A DNA stretch of 64,000 nucleotides, from assembly GCF_009910675.1 (NCBI RefSeq), contig NZ_RSEJ01000014.1, positions 1-64,000 of the forward strand, given 5' to 3'. Below, piece by piece: positions 35,845 to 45,663 of this stretch (the first letter of the stretch is position 1; the number at the start of each line of letters is the position of its first letter). This stretch comes from Photobacterium alginatilyticum (GTDB lineage Bacteria > Pseudomonadota > Gammaproteobacteria > Enterobacterales > Vibrionaceae). The position numbers and the translations under genes are program-made. The notes beneath the pieces are model-generated. The model searched no databases and was not told where the DNA came from. It saw only the letters and a program-made list of their open reading frames with translations.

Positions 35845-36170
35845 ATCTTTTACTAGCCTCGAAGTCTTAATGCGAGGCAAGGATAGCAGAAAATGCGTGT
35901 CGTTTTGCAGCGATATACCACATACTTGCAGTTAAATATCTCTTTGAATGACATTTTGTACTAGGTCGCCGGGTTAGTTTTTGCCTATTTGTCGGTTAAC
36001 CGGTTTTGACGGCAAGCCATGACGAAAACCGGACCTGTTGATCCCAGGTCAGACTTTCTGGACAGGTACCGGAATCGAGGAAAATTGCTCTTTTCGTAAA
36101 CAATTGTCTTTTCAACTTTGTTAACACTGGATATACTCACAGTGAACTGTATAAAAAGACAGGGTGAGTC
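35845..36170. promoter_or_regulatory. Divergent plsB/lexA control region
   Basis: This 326-base gap carries both promoters. Besides the LexA boxes at its lexA end, I see the palindrome CGGTTAACCG (35993-36002) and GACCTG-N7-CAGGTC (36032-36050), either of which could serve plsB. Their binders are unknown. Confidence 0.5.
36127..36162. promoter_or_regulatory. Two LexA (SOS) boxes before lexA
   Basis: CTGT-N8-ACAG occurs exactly at 36147-36162 (CTGTATAAAAAGACAG). A one-mismatch copy, CTGGATATACTCACAG, is at 36127-36142. The second ends eight bases before the start codon. Tandem boxes 20 bases apart match E. coli lexA autoregulation. Confidence 0.93.
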
Positions 36171-36791
36171 ATGAAGCCGTTAACGCCGCGCCAACAAGAA
36201 GTCTTTGATTTGATCAAAGCAAAAATTGAAGATTCTGGAATGCCGCCTACACGCGCTGAAATAGCCCGTGAACTTGGCTTCCGGTCTGCCAATGCTGCCG
36301 AGGAGCACCTTAAAGCACTGGCACGCAAAGAAGTGATAGAGATTATTCCGGGGGCATCCCGCGGGATCCGTCTGCTTGTCAATAATGACGATGCCTCAGA
36401 GCAGGGCCTGCCGCTGATCGGTCAGGTGGCTGCGGGTGAGCCTATTCTGGCTCAGGAGCATGTCGAGACACACTACGAGGTGGATCCGGCGCTGTTTAAG
36501 CCCCGTGCCGACTTCCTGCTTCGGGTTAACGGCATGAGTATGAAAGATATCGGTATTATGGATGGCGACCTGCTGGCCGTGCATAAGACCCAGGATGTCC
36601 ATAATGGTCAGGTCGTTGTCGCCCGTGTCGAGGACGATGTCACTGTAAAACGCCTTGAGAAAAAGGGTGCCCAGGTTCTGCTGCATGCGGAAAACGAGGA
36701 GTTTGCCCCGATAGTCGTTGACCTGAACCATCAGCAGTTATCGATTGAAGGTATTGCTGTTGGTGTGATCCGCAATGCGGACTGGATGTAG
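36171..36791 (+). CDS. lexA: SOS repressor LexA
   Basis: A 206-residue LexA repressor. The winged helix-turn-helix ([20 protein letters not shown]) is at residues 25-44. The self-cleavage site is Ala88-Gly89 in GQVAAGEP, with catalytic Ser123 (GMSMKD) and Lys160 (DVTVKRLEK). RecA-stimulated cleavage relieves repression of DNA-repair genes. Two LexA boxes precede it. The extra four residues relative to E. coli (202) lie in the hinge. Confidence 0.98.
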   Translation: MKPLTPRQQEVFDLIKAKIEDSGMPPTRAEIARELGFRSANAAEEHLKALARKEVIEIIPGASRGIRLLVNNDDASEQGLPLIGQVAAGEPILAQEHVETHYEVDPALFKPRADFLLRVNGMSMKDIGIMDGDLLAVHKTQDVHNGQVVVARVEDDVTVKRLEKKGAQVLLHAENEEFAPIVVDLNHQQLSIEGIAVGVIRNADWM

Positions 36792-36889
36792 TTTTTTGTC
36801 CGGTAGCAGTCATAGCCAGTAGCATATAATTCACGATTATTGCGCTCTGTGAAAAACTACTCAATATTTGTGTAGAATGCTTTGCAATA

Positions 36890-36908
36890 GCTAATGATAG
36901 TCATTATC
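36890..36908. promoter_or_regulatory. Fur box
   Basis: GCTAATGATAGTCATTATC matches the 19-base Fur consensus (GATAATGATAATCATTATC) at 17 positions. It ends 28 bases before the methyltransferase start, a repressing position. TTGTGTAGAAT-type sequence just upstream may be the promoter. Confidence 0.8.
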
Positions 36909-36936
36909 ATCTCCAAATAATCAGACGGAGGTGATA

Positions 36937-37734
36937 ATGACCAACTCTTCCCGGTACCACATACCCACTGCCTTGCTCCAACCTCTCTGGCTGCGTAGCC
37001 GCGAGAGCCTGGAGGATGATGGTCTGATCTATGATCCAGTTGCCGCCGCCGCGTGCAGCCAGTGCTACCTCAAGCCGGACTGTCTGACGGGCAATGTCAC
37101 CGAGCGCCAGTTGCTCCATGCGACCCTGACCCTGCAATGTGACCGCCAGGTACAGCAGTTTTTGCGTCGTCATCCCAACGGCTGGATCATCAATGTTGGG
37201 GCCGGTCTCGATACCCGCTTTTATCGCCTTGATAACGGTCGCTGCCGCTGGTTCGAGCTGGATACCGACGAGAACCTATTATGGCGTGAACGCTTGTTCC
37301 ACCGCAGTGAACGCTACACGATGCGTCCCGGCTCGGTGACCGATCTCTCCTGGCTTAAGTCACTGCCTGCGATGAATAATGCACCGGTCATGCTGCTTTG
37401 CGACCAGGCTCTGCTGCAGTGCAGCGGCAGTGAACTGGTGCATTTTGTCCAGCGAATTGGCTGCCACTTTAGTCAGATTGAGGTCTGTCTGGTGGTTGCC
37501 GGCGATCGTTGTGGCTCGGCCATCGCGAGCAGGATGGGCGCTGGCGATTATCGTCATGGCTATAAAGATCCGGTCCGTCAGGTCTTGAACTGGCTGCCCT
37601 GGGCGGAACTGATCAGCTGCCACAGTCCGCTGGACCACGACTGCACCCGCTGGCGGTCCTGGCAGCGGTGGATCGCAAAAATTCCTAGTTTAAAATATCG
37701 CCTGACACCGGTATTGGTACATTTCCGCTTGTAG
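36937..37734 (+). CDS. LCM/PPM1-family O-methyltransferase, predicted iron-regulated
   Basis: A 265-residue class-I SAM methyltransferase of the leucine-carboxyl-methyltransferase/TcmP family. Visible blocks are WIINVGAGLDTRFYRLD for SAM and CRWFELDTDENLLWRERL, typical of LCM proteins. The substrate is unknown; family members methylate carboxyl groups. A short cluster CSQCYLKPDC in the N-terminal part is unusual. ATG 36937 has a near-perfect GGAGGTGAT ribosome site, and a Fur box lies in the promoter. Low iron should switch it on. Confidence 0.85.
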   Translation: MTNSSRYHIPTALLQPLWLRSRESLEDDGLIYDPVAAAACSQCYLKPDCLTGNVTERQLLHATLTLQCDRQVQQFLRRHPNGWIINVGAGLDTRFYRLDNGRCRWFELDTDENLLWRERLFHRSERYTMRPGSVTDLSWLKSLPAMNNAPVMLLCDQALLQCSGSELVHFVQRIGCHFSQIEVCLVVAGDRCGSAIASRMGAGDYRHGYKDPVRQVLNWLPWAELISCHSPLDHDCTRWRSWQRWIAKIPSLKYRLTPVLVHFRL

Positions 37735-37969
37735 ATTCGAGCTTTGTCCTACGAACACCCTCTCTAAGCCTGTCATTTGGCTGTGATACCTCTTTTGCGC
37801 ACTGGATTTTTTTCCGGGTAATTTATTGCTCCTTTTTTCGATCCTGTCCTAAGTTAAATGTAAACAAAGTGTTACTTAGTTCGCACTATTTTGCCCATCA
37901 GAAGAGGGACAAGTGCATTTATTGACCTGCTCTTGAAGTAAATCAGGACGATGGAAAGGAGGGATCCGG

Positions 37970-39121
37970 GTGAAGAATCGCCATTTGATCTGGGGATCGC
38001 TGGTTGCGGCGCTGTCGCTGCCCGTGGCAGCCGAAACCGAAACAATGCGCTTGAACATGACGCAGGGGGTCACTGAGGTGAGCCAGCGTGTGTTTGATCT
38101 CCATATGACCATTCTCTATATCTGCATTGTCATTGGTGTGGTGGTATTTGGTGTGATGTTCTGGGCCATTATTCACCACCGCAAATCAAAAGGGGCTGTG
38201 GCCGCCTCCTTCCATGAAAGTACCAAGGTCGAAATCCTCTGGACCATCATTCCCTTCGCGATCCTGATTGTGATGGCGATACCGGCTACCAATACGCTGC
38301 TGGCGATGGAGGATACCTCGGAATCCGATCTCACCATTCAGGTCACCGGTTCGCAGTGGAAATGGCACTATCGCTATTTCGGCGAAGATGTTGAGTTTTA
38401 TTCGCTGTTAGCAACAACCACAGCACAGATCGAGAATGTTCGTGAAAAGCGGGACAATTACCTGCTCGAGGTCGACAGGCCGTTGGTGGTGCCGATCGGC
38501 AAGAAAGTGCGCTTTTTGATCACCTCGCAGGACGTGATCCACTCCTGGTGGGTACCTGACTTTGCGGTGAAGAAAGATGCCAACCCGGGCTTTATCAACG
38601 AGGCCTGGACCCGGATAGACAAACCGGGCATTTACCGCGGCCAATGTGCCGAGCTATGCGGCAAGGACCATGGTTTCATGCCGATTGTGGTGATTGCCAA
38701 GCCGCAGGCCGAGTATGACCAGTGGCTGCAGGCAACCAAGGTTGCCCAGCAGGAGGCGTATGAAGAAGAGCAGCGGCTGCTGGCAATGGAAATGTCGATG
38801 GACGAGCTGATGGAGTTGGGTGAGCAGATCTACGGCACCCGCTGCGCAATGTGCCATCAGCTCGATGGTAACGGGATCCCCGGTGCCTTTCCTGCCCTTG
38901 CCGGTCAGGGCGTGTCTATTGACCCGGCGAAAAAGCTCGAGCATATCAGTGTTGTTGTTCATGGCAAGAGCGGTACGGCCATGCAGGCATTCGGGCCGCA
39001 GCTGAGCCTGAAGCAGCTGGCGGCGGTCATTACCTATGAGCGTAATGCCTGGGGCAACAATACGGGCGAGACGGTTCAGGCGGCAGAGGTTCAGGCTGTC
39101 CTCAATGGTGAAGAGCTTTAA
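37970..39121 (+). CDS. coxB: Cytochrome c oxidase subunit II with fused cytochrome c domain
   Basis: A 383-residue periplasm-facing subunit. After a signal peptide, two membrane helices lie at about 48-68 and 88-110. The CuA site uses His191, Cys226, Glu228, Cys230, His234 and Met237. A C-terminal c-type heme site is CAMCH (Cys292, Cys295, His296), so the subunit is of the caa3-like fused kind. The start is GTG 37970 with AAAGGAGG about six bases upstream. It leads the cox operon, 15 bases before coxA. Confidence 0.95.
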   Translation: MKNRHLIWGSLVAALSLPVAAETETMRLNMTQGVTEVSQRVFDLHMTILYICIVIGVVVFGVMFWAIIHHRKSKGAVAASFHESTKVEILWTIIPFAILIVMAIPATNTLLAMEDTSESDLTIQVTGSQWKWHYRYFGEDVEFYSLLATTTAQIENVREKRDNYLLEVDRPLVVPIGKKVRFLITSQDVIHSWWVPDFAVKKDANPGFINEAWTRIDKPGIYRGQCAELCGKDHGFMPIVVIAKPQAEYDQWLQATKVAQQEAYEEEQRLLAMEMSMDELMELGEQIYGTRCAMCHQLDGNGIPGAFPALAGQGVSIDPAKKLEHISVVVHGKSGTAMQAFGPQLSLKQLAAVITYERNAWGNNTGETVQAAEVQAVLNGEEL

Positions 39122-39135
39122 GGGAGATTGAGAGA

Positions 39136-40734
39136 ATGACGGATATGCTGCGTGAACAGACCGAGGTCGAAGAGACTCAGACCCGCCACGAACATCATCA
39201 GAGCGGGCTGAAACGCTGGCTGTTTACCACCAACCACAAAGACATTGGCTCGCTGTATCTGATTTTTAGCTTCGCGATGTTTCTGGTCGGCGGTGCCATG
39301 GCGATGGTGATCAGGGCCGAGTTGTTCCAACCGGGCCTGCAGCTGGTCGAACCGAACTTTTTCAACCAGATGACGACAGTTCACGGCCTGATCATGGTAT
39401 TTGGTGCCGTAATGCCGGCCTTTACCGGGCTGGCTAACTGGATGATCCCGATGATGATCGGGGCGCCGGATATGGCACTGCCGCGGATGAACAACTGGAG
39501 CTTCTGGATTTTGCCCTTTGCCTTTTCGTTGCTGCTGGCTTCGTTGTTCATGGAAGGGGGCGGCCCCAACTTTGGCTGGACCTTCTATGCGCCGCTGTCG
39601 ACGACGTTCAGTCCGGAAAGTACCGGCTTGTTTGTGTTTGCTATCCATATCATGGGGATCAGCTCCATCATGGGTGCCATCAATGTGATTGTCACCATAG
39701 TCAATCTCCGGGCGCCGGGGATGACTTACATGAAGATGCCGCTGTTTGTCTGGACCTGGCTGATCACCGCCTTCTTGCTGATTGCCGTGATGCCGGTGCT
39801 GGCCGGTGCGGTGACCATGGTGCTGACTGACAAGTATTTCGGCACCAGCTTCTTCGATGCCGCCGGTGGCGGCGATCCGGTCATGTTCCAGCATATCTTC
39901 TGGTTCTTTGGTCACCCGGAAGTCTACATCATGATTTTGCCGAGTTTCGGTATTATTTCCGCTATTATACCTGCATTTTCACGTAAGAAGCTTTTTGGTT
40001 ACAGCTCGATGGTGTATGCCACGGCCTCGATAGCCGGTCTGAGCTTTTTGGTATGGGCTCACCACATGTTCACCACCGGGATGCCGGTGGCGGCCGAGTT
40101 GTTCTTTATGTACTGCACCATGCTGATCTCGGTGCCGACCGGGGTCAAGGTCTTTAACTGGGTGGCCACCATGTGGCGAGGGTCGCTGACCTTCGAGATA
40201 CCGATGATGTTTGCCATCGCCTTTATCGTGCTGTTTACCATCGGTGGCTTTTCCGGCCTGATGCTGGCCATTACCCCGGCCGATTTCCAATATCATGATA
40301 CCTACTTTGTGGTCGCACATTTCCACTATGTCCTGGTGTCGGGGGCGATTTTCTCTATCATGGCGGCCGCCTATTACTGGCTGCCCAAGTGGACCGGCTA
40401 CATGTTTGATGAAAGGCTGGCGAAATGGCACTTCTGGTGCTCGATTGTCTCGGTCAATATTCTGTTCTTCCCGATGCACTTCCTTGGGCTGGCCGGGATG
40501 CCGCGCCGGATCCCGGATTATGCGCTGCAGTTTGCCGACATCAACGCGGTTGTCAGTATCGGCGGATTCTTGTTTGGCCTGTCACAGCTGATTTTCCTGG
40601 CCGTGATCATCAAATGTGTCCGTGGTGGCGAGAAGGCGTCGGCCAAGCCGTGGGACGGGGCTGAGGGCCTGGAGTGGACCGTGGCCTCTCCGGCACCGCA
40701 CCATACCTTCTCCACACCGCCGAAGATTGACTAG
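39136..40734 (+). CDS. coxA: Cytochrome c oxidase subunit I
   Basis: A 532-residue catalytic subunit with twelve membrane helices, reducing oxygen to water at the heme a3/CuB centre and pumping protons. Ligand motifs are present: TTVHGLIMVF, FGHPEVYIMILPSFG with the His-Tyr CuB pair, WAHHMF, and VVAHFHYVL for the a and a3 hemes. GPNFGWTFYAPLS is the usual aa3 signature. It sits between coxB and ctaG. Confidence 0.97.
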   Translation: MTDMLREQTEVEETQTRHEHHQSGLKRWLFTTNHKDIGSLYLIFSFAMFLVGGAMAMVIRAELFQPGLQLVEPNFFNQMTTVHGLIMVFGAVMPAFTGLANWMIPMMIGAPDMALPRMNNWSFWILPFAFSLLLASLFMEGGGPNFGWTFYAPLSTTFSPESTGLFVFAIHIMGISSIMGAINVIVTIVNLRAPGMTYMKMPLFVWTWLITAFLLIAVMPVLAGAVTMVLTDKYFGTSFFDAAGGGDPVMFQHIFWFFGHPEVYIMILPSFGIISAIIPAFSRKKLFGYSSMVYATASIAGLSFLVWAHHMFTTGMPVAAELFFMYCTMLISVPTGVKVFNWVATMWRGSLTFEIPMMFAIAFIVLFTIGGFSGLMLAITPADFQYHDTYFVVAHFHYVLVSGAIFSIMAAAYYWLPKWTGYMFDERLAKWHFWCSIVSVNILFFPMHFLGLAGMPRRIPDYALQFADINAVVSIGGFLFGLSQLIFLAVIIKCVRGGEKASAKPWDGAEGLEWTVASPAPHHTFSTPPKID

Positions 40735-40742
40735 GGGGCATT

Positions 40743-41306
40743 ATGAGCAAGCCGTCCGAACCGTCACGGGAGACCAACAACACCCGGCGATCTGCCTGGT
40801 CGCTGGTGGGCATGGCCGTTGCCATGTTCGGCTTCGCCTTTGCGCTGGTGCCACTGTATGACGTGTTCTGCGATATTACCGGCATCAATGGCAAGACGGC
40901 GGATACCCCGGCCGTATCCAGCATGAAGGTCGATACCCAGCGGCAGGTGACCGTGGAGTTCGTGGCCTATATCAACCCGGGAATGGAATGGACCTTCGAA
41001 CCTGAGGTGCGCCGGATGGTGGTCCATCCCGGCGAGACCCAGACTATCAACTATGCCGCCCGCAACCTGACCCGGCAGGCGAGCATCGGCCAGGCTGTGC
41101 CCTCGGTCACGCCAGGCCTCGGCGCCCAGTACTTTAACAAGATTGAATGCTTTTGCTTTAACCGTCAGCCGCTTGAGGCGGGGGAGTCGGCACAGCTGCC
41201 TCTCATATTCTATGTTGACCCGGCACTGCCCGAGGACATCAACACCCTGACGTTGGCATATACCTTATATAACGCCCAGCCGACAGCCACGGCACAAACG
41301 CAATGA
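40743..41306 (+). CDS. ctaG: Cytochrome c oxidase assembly protein CtaG/Cox11
   Basis: A 187-residue copper chaperone that delivers copper to CuB of subunit I. One N-terminal membrane helix (about 20-38) anchors a periplasmic immunoglobulin-like domain; the copper motif CFCF has Cys136 and Cys138. It is eight bases downstream of coxA and ten before coxC. Confidence 0.95.
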   Translation: MSKPSEPSRETNNTRRSAWSLVGMAVAMFGFAFALVPLYDVFCDITGINGKTADTPAVSSMKVDTQRQVTVEFVAYINPGMEWTFEPEVRRMVVHPGETQTINYAARNLTRQASIGQAVPSVTPGLGAQYFNKIECFCFNRQPLEAGESAQLPLIFYVDPALPEDINTLTLAYTLYNAQPTATAQTQ

Positions 41307-41315
41307 GGTAGAAAG

Positions 41316-42218
41316 ATGGCGAATCCATACACTGAACATGATCAATCAATGAAAACGCCCCATGAGCACTACTATGTGCCCGAGGCCAGTATCTGGCCCA
41401 TTGTCGGTGCCGCCGCCCTGTTTCTGATTGCCCTTGGTGCCGGCGCGACGGTTGGCGATCTGTTTAACGGCCAGGGGCCGTGGATCCTGTTGTCCGGTGT
41501 CGGCCTGTTGTTGCTGATGCTGGTTGGCTGGTTTCGGGATGTTATCCGCGAGTCCATGGGCGGGCTGTACAGCAGCCAGATGGATCGTTCGTTCAAGCAG
41601 GGGATGAGCTGGTTCATCTTCTCGGAGGTGATGTTTTTTGCCGCCTTCTTCGGGGCACTGTTCTACGCCCGGATGATTGCCGTCCCCTGGCTTGGCGGCG
41701 CGGGCAATAATGCGATGACCCATGAGGTTTTGTGGCCGGAATTTATTGCCCAGTGGCCCTTGGTGCTGACGCCGGGGGGAACTGAAACCCAGGGGATGGG
41801 GCCGCTGGGACTACCGCTGTACAACACCATGATCCTGCTGACATCGTCGGTGACGGTCCATATTGCCCATACCGCCCTTGAGCAGGGTGACCGACAGCGG
41901 CTGACGCTGTTCCTGCTGTTGACGGTGTTGCTGGGCTCGCTGTTTGTCTACCTTCAGGGGGTTGAGTATATCCACGCCTATCAGGATATGGGGCTGATGC
42001 TGGATTCCGGGATTTACGGCAATACCTTCTTCCTGCTTACCGGGTTTCACGGCCTTCATGTGACGCTGGGGACCCTGATCCTGTTTATTGTCTGGCTGCG
42101 GGTGCTAAGGGGCCATTTCTCGCCCGAGAAGCATTTTGCTTTTCAGGCCGGTGCCTGGTACTGGCACTTTGTCGATGTCGTATGGCTCGGGCTGTTTGTC
42201 TTCGTCTATATCCTCTAG
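41316..42218 (+). CDS. coxC: Cytochrome c oxidase subunit III
   Basis: A 300-residue membrane subunit with seven predicted helices. It stabilises the oxidase core and supplies proton access. The typical HYYVPEASIWPIVG and AGAWYWHFVDVVWLGLFVFVY blocks are present (the latter just before the stop). It ends the cox structural genes and is followed by an opposite-strand DUF2909 gene. Confidence 0.96.
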   Translation: MANPYTEHDQSMKTPHEHYYVPEASIWPIVGAAALFLIALGAGATVGDLFNGQGPWILLSGVGLLLLMLVGWFRDVIRESMGGLYSSQMDRSFKQGMSWFIFSEVMFFAAFFGALFYARMIAVPWLGGAGNNAMTHEVLWPEFIAQWPLVLTPGGTETQGMGPLGLPLYNTMILLTSSVTVHIAHTALEQGDRQRLTLFLLLTVLLGSLFVYLQGVEYIHAYQDMGLMLDSGIYGNTFFLLTGFHGLHVTLGTLILFIVWLRVLRGHFSPEKHFAFQAGAWYWHFVDVVWLGLFVFVYIL

Positions 42219-42243
42219 GGCATCATATTAGGGGGCGAGAGGC

Positions 42244-42450
42244 TCAATACGGTCTTGGGTTCGGTGAGATATACCCGCTGGCGATCGCGATCAGCAGCAG
42301 GGCAAAAACGATGACGGAGATCAGAACGCGCCGGCCGAGATAGTGGCTCATCGGCTGTTTGCCCTGGCTTTTGAGCATCGCGGGCAGGGCGCGGAACAGG
42401 TTCAGAACAATAAACACCAGCAGGCAGACGATAATAGCTTTCAGCAGCAT
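42244..42450 (-). CDS. DUF2909 (twin-helix) membrane protein
   Basis: A 68-residue protein with two membrane helices (about 5-24 and 43-62) joined by a basic loop (GKQPMSHYLGRRV). It is on the reverse strand between coxC and SURF1, as is usual for DUF2909 in cytochrome oxidase clusters. Its start lies 27 bases from that of SURF1, so the two share a promoter region. The role is unknown, probably oxidase-related. Confidence 0.85.
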   Translation of the reverse strand: MLLKAIIVCLLVFIVLNLFRALPAMLKSQGKQPMSHYLGRRVLISVIVFALLLIAIASGYISPNPRPY

Positions 42451-42477
42451 AGGTACTCCAACAGATCACAGGTGAAC

Positions 42478-43155
42478 ATGCGAAGGATAGGTTTCATACT
42501 TTTTACTGTGGCGGTACTGGTGACATTGGTCAAGCTTGGTTTTTGGCAACTGTCGCGGGCGCAGGAGAAAGAGGCATTGAGCTCGGCGCTGAAATACCGC
42601 AGTGACCAGATGTATTACAGCCTGGCCAGTCTGCCCGGTGATCCGCGTTGGTACAGCCTGACCCTGCATGGCGAGTTTGACCACAGCAAGGCGGTGCTGC
42701 TGGATAACCAGCTTTACCGCGGCAGGCCCGGCTATCATGTGTTGTATCCCTTCGAGGCAGACAACGGCTGGGTGCTGGTGAATCTTGGCTGGATTGCGGC
42801 CCCAGATTATCGGGAGCAAACCCCGGTGCTGCCCGAGCATCATGGTGAGCTGAGAATTTCCGGGGTGATCGCGCCCCCGTCGTCACTGCTGGAGTTGCGT
42901 TCGGCCCCGCTTGAATCTGACTGGCCGATACGGGTGCAAAATCTGCATATCGACCAGCTGAGCGAGAAGATGGCATTGCCGCTTAAGCCATGGGTACTAC
43001 AGATCGACCCTGACAATTCGATAGCCCTGCAACAGACATGGACACCGGTTGTTGTTGGCCCCCAGAAGCATTACGCCTATGCGGTGCAGTGGTTTTTAAT
43101 GGCTGTTGCTATAACCGGGCTGGCTGCCTGGTGGTTGAAACGGAGCAAGGTATGA
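42478..43155 (+). CDS. SURF1-like cytochrome oxidase biogenesis protein
   Basis: A 225-residue SURF1/Shy1 protein with a helix at each end (about 2-20 and 202-220) and a periplasmic loop. Family features are LGFWQLSRAQEKEAL, LLDNQLYRGRPGYHVL and WVLVNLGWI. SURF1 assists heme a insertion into subunit I. ATG 42478 has CAGGTGA upstream; the long open frame before it is antisense to the DUF2909 gene. It overlaps the next gene by four bases. Confidence 0.93.
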   Translation: MRRIGFILFTVAVLVTLVKLGFWQLSRAQEKEALSSALKYRSDQMYYSLASLPGDPRWYSLTLHGEFDHSKAVLLDNQLYRGRPGYHVLYPFEADNGWVLVNLGWIAAPDYREQTPVLPEHHGELRISGVIAPPSSLLELRSAPLESDWPIRVQNLHIDQLSEKMALPLKPWVLQIDPDNSIALQQTWTPVVVGPQKHYAYAVQWFLMAVAITGLAAWWLKRSKV

Positions 43156-43685
43156 AGAAACACGGAACGTTGTTGTTGCTACTCAGTGCGTTTTTGCTGC
43201 CGGTGGCACTGGCCAAGCTGGTGCTCGATTTGAACTGGTACCAGGGCGGGGTGACCAACCGCGGTGAGTTGCTGTCGACGCCGGTCGCCGCCGACTGGCT
43301 CGGCCAGAAAGGCAAGTGGCAGCTGGTTTACCTGATGCCTGACGAGTGCGATGAGCTTTGTGCCGGTGCACTGTTTAACCTGAGGCAAATACCGCTTGCT
43401 GTCGGGGCAGGCCAGGACCGGGTGGGAAGCGTGCTGCTGGTGACTGAGACGAACCAGGCGGAAGACGACCAACTGCAGGGTGTGGAGCAGGTACTGGCGC
43501 CAGATCATGTGATAGAGCAGCTCCGGACGCTGGAATACGGTGCTCGGGCTATCTACATCGCCGATCCCCTCGGCAATGTCATGATGGCCTATCCCCTGGT
43601 CAGGGGACGTGCTGCGATTCTTGCTCAGGGCAAGGATTTGCTGCGTGATCTGAAGCGGTTGCTGAAGGTATCAAAGATTGGCTAA
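43152..43685 (+). CDS. Sco-like membrane-anchored protein with CxxxC
   Basis: A 177-residue protein with an N-terminal anchor (about 5-24) and a predicted thioredoxin-like domain. VYLMPDECDELC holds a CxxxC (Cys66, Cys70), like the copper motif of Sco proteins, and ARAIYIADPLGNVMMAY resembles the later Sco strand. The usual Sco histidine is not obvious; His119 is the only candidate. It overlaps SURF1 by ATGA and precedes heme A synthase, so a role in CuA or heme maturation is likely but inferred. Confidence 0.72.
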   Translation: MKKHGTLLLLLSAFLLPVALAKLVLDLNWYQGGVTNRGELLSTPVAADWLGQKGKWQLVYLMPDECDELCAGALFNLRQIPLAVGAGQDRVGSVLLVTETNQAEDDQLQGVEQVLAPDHVIEQLRTLEYGARAIYIADPLGNVMMAYPLVRGRAAILAQGKDLLRDLKRLLKVSKIG

Positions 43686-43694
43686 GGAGTGGCT

Positions 43695-44738
43695 ATGGGG
43701 TTGTTTCGTTTTAAATATCTTGTTTATGTAACCTTTGTGCTCTCTCTCTGCGTGATTGCACTGGGTGCCTATACGCGGCTGACTGAAGCCGGGCTCGGCT
43801 GTCCGGACTGGCCGGGCTGTTATGGTTTTGCCACCGTTCCCCAGACCAGTGAGCAACAGCTTCAGGCGCTGGCAGCGTTTCCTGACAGTCCGGTTGATGT
43901 CGAGAAGGCCTGGAACGAAATGCTCCACCGCTACCTGGCCGGAACGCTGGGGGTGTTTATCCTGATCATTAACCTGGTAGCCTGGCGGCGAAAGAATACC
44001 CCGCGGGGTCTGCCGGCGCTGCTGCTGGGTACGGTGATCTTCCAGGCCGTGCTCGGAATGTGGACGGTGACGATGTCATTGATGCCGGTGGTGGTGATGG
44101 GGCATTTGCTGGGAGGGTTTACCACCGCGGCCTTGCTGCTGTTGCTGGCGCTGCGGGTACGCCGCCGCGAAGCCCGGATTGTCAGTCAGTTTCACCGGCA
44201 TTCCTCATCCCATTCACTAACGGGCGCATCACTGCTGGCGGCCGTGGCCTTGGCGGTGACTATCGGTCAGGTGGCGCTAGGGGGCTGGACGGCGGCCAAT
44301 TATGCGGCTGTTGTCTGTACCCAGCTGCCGATATGCGAAGTGGACTGGCAGCGGCATTTTGATCTCTCGGCTTTTAATCCGATCCAGCCAGAGCACGACA
44401 GCTACCAGTATGGCGTCCTTAATTTTCCCCAGCGCGTCTCTATACATGTCGCCCACCGGCTGGGGGCGGCGTTAACCACCGTGGTCTTGCTGGTACTGGT
44501 TTGGCGGTTGTGGCAGTTCGCTATCCTGCGCGGGCTGGCACTGGCAGTCAGCGGCGTTTTGCTGCTACAGCTGTCATTGGGGATCACCAATATTGTTGCC
44601 AGCCTGCCGCTGCTGGTGGCCGTTGGGCATAACGTCGTCGGGGCAATGCTGCTGCTGACGCTGGTGGCAGCAAACTACCAAATTTACAGCTATCGGACAC
44701 CGCTTCGAAGTCATTGGAATAATGCTAGGGAGGGCTGA
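43695..44738 (+). CDS. ctaA: Heme A synthase (Cox15/CtaA)
   Basis: A 347-residue membrane protein with eight predicted helices, oxidising heme O to heme A. Conserved parts include [21 protein letters not shown] with paired cysteines, EMLHRYLAG and [11 protein letters not shown], the latter two supplying heme-ligand histidines. ATG 43695 has AAGGAG five bases upstream. It is followed four bases later by the heme O synthase gene. Confidence 0.95.
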   Translation: MGLFRFKYLVYVTFVLSLCVIALGAYTRLTEAGLGCPDWPGCYGFATVPQTSEQQLQALAAFPDSPVDVEKAWNEMLHRYLAGTLGVFILIINLVAWRRKNTPRGLPALLLGTVIFQAVLGMWTVTMSLMPVVVMGHLLGGFTTAALLLLLALRVRRREARIVSQFHRHSSSHSLTGASLLAAVALAVTIGQVALGGWTAANYAAVVCTQLPICEVDWQRHFDLSAFNPIQPEHDSYQYGVLNFPQRVSIHVAHRLGAALTTVVLLVLVWRLWQFAILRGLALAVSGVLLLQLSLGITNIVASLPLLVAVGHNVVGAMLLLTLVAANYQIYSYRTPLRSHWNNAREG

Positions 44739-44742
44739 AATC

Positions 44743-45663
44743 ATGGCTAAAATACAGTTGGCTGGCAGCGCCAGCCTTAAAATAGCCCGTCATCGCCAGC
44801 GGGTTTGGCAGGATTACCTGACCATGACCAAACCCAAGGTGGTGGCGATGTTGCTGCTGACCGCACTGGTCGGAATGTGTTTGGCAGTCTCGGGTATCCC
44901 GCCGCTGAAGGCGGTGGTCTTTGGTCTGGTGGGTATCGGCTTGCAGTCGGCGGCGGCTGCCGCCTTTAACCATGTGCTGGACCGGCGTTTTGACGCCCAG
45001 ATGGCCCGGACCCACCACCGTCCGCTGGCCAAGGGGCGGATCGAAACCCCCAAGGCGGTTGCCTTTGCTTCTGTCCTGATGGTGGCTGGTTTTGCCTTGC
45101 TGTGGCAGTTGAATGCCCTGACGGCCTGGCTGACCTTTGCCAGCCTGATTGGTTATGCGGTTATCTATACGGTGTGGCTGAAGCATGCGACGCCGCAGAA
45201 TATCGTGATCGGTGGGCTGGCCGGGGCGGCACCGCCGCTGCTGGGCTGGACGGCGGTAACCGGGCAGCTCGATCCGCATGCCCTGTTGCTGGTGATGCTG
45301 GTGTTTACCTGGACCCCGCCACACTTCTGGGCGCTGGCTATTCACCGCCGGGATGATTATGCCAAGGCCGGGATCCCGATGCTGCCGGTTACCCATGGGA
45401 TTGCATTCACCAAGACCATGGTGTTGCTCTATACCGTTTTGCTGGCGCTGGTTGGTTTGTTGCCGTGGCTGACCGGAATGAGCGGCGCCCTGTACCTGAT
45501 CGGTAGTACGGTGCTGAACCTCGGTTTCGTGGCCTATGCTGCCAAGTTGAAGTTTGCCGACTCTCCCGGCCACGCATGGGCAACGTTCAAGTATTCCATC
45601 TGGCACCTGTTGGCGCTGTTTGTGGTCTTGCTGGCCGATCACTGGTTACAGGCCTGGTGGTAA
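44743..45663 (+). CDS. ctaB: Heme O synthase (protoheme IX farnesyltransferase)
   Basis: A 306-residue UbiA-superfamily membrane enzyme that adds a farnesyl group to heme b. The Asp-rich motifs are [20 protein letters not shown] and [18 protein letters not shown] 44743 has GGGAGGG about eight bases upstream; ATG 44722, inside ctaA, is possible but less likely. It is the last gene of the oxidase cluster and provides the substrate for CtaA. Confidence 0.95.
   Translation: MAKIQLAGSASLKIARHRQRVWQDYLTMTKPKVVAMLLLTALVGMCLAVSGIPPLKAVVFGLVGIGLQSAAAAAFNHVLDRRFDAQMARTHHRPLAKGRIETPKAVAFASVLMVAGFALLWQLNALTAWLTFASLIGYAVIYTVWLKHATPQNIVIGGLAGAAPPLLGWTAVTGQLDPHALLLVMLVFTWTPPHFWALAIHRRDDYAKAGIPMLPVTHGIAFTKTMVLLYTVLLALVGLLPWLTGMSGALYLIGSTVLNLGFVAYAAKLKFADSPGHAWATFKYSIWHLLALFVVLLADHWLQAWW

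Noticed and set aside
44725-45642. A 305-codon open frame antisense to heme O synthase
   Set aside because: Low-complexity His/Gln-rich shadow of the real gene in GC-rich DNA.
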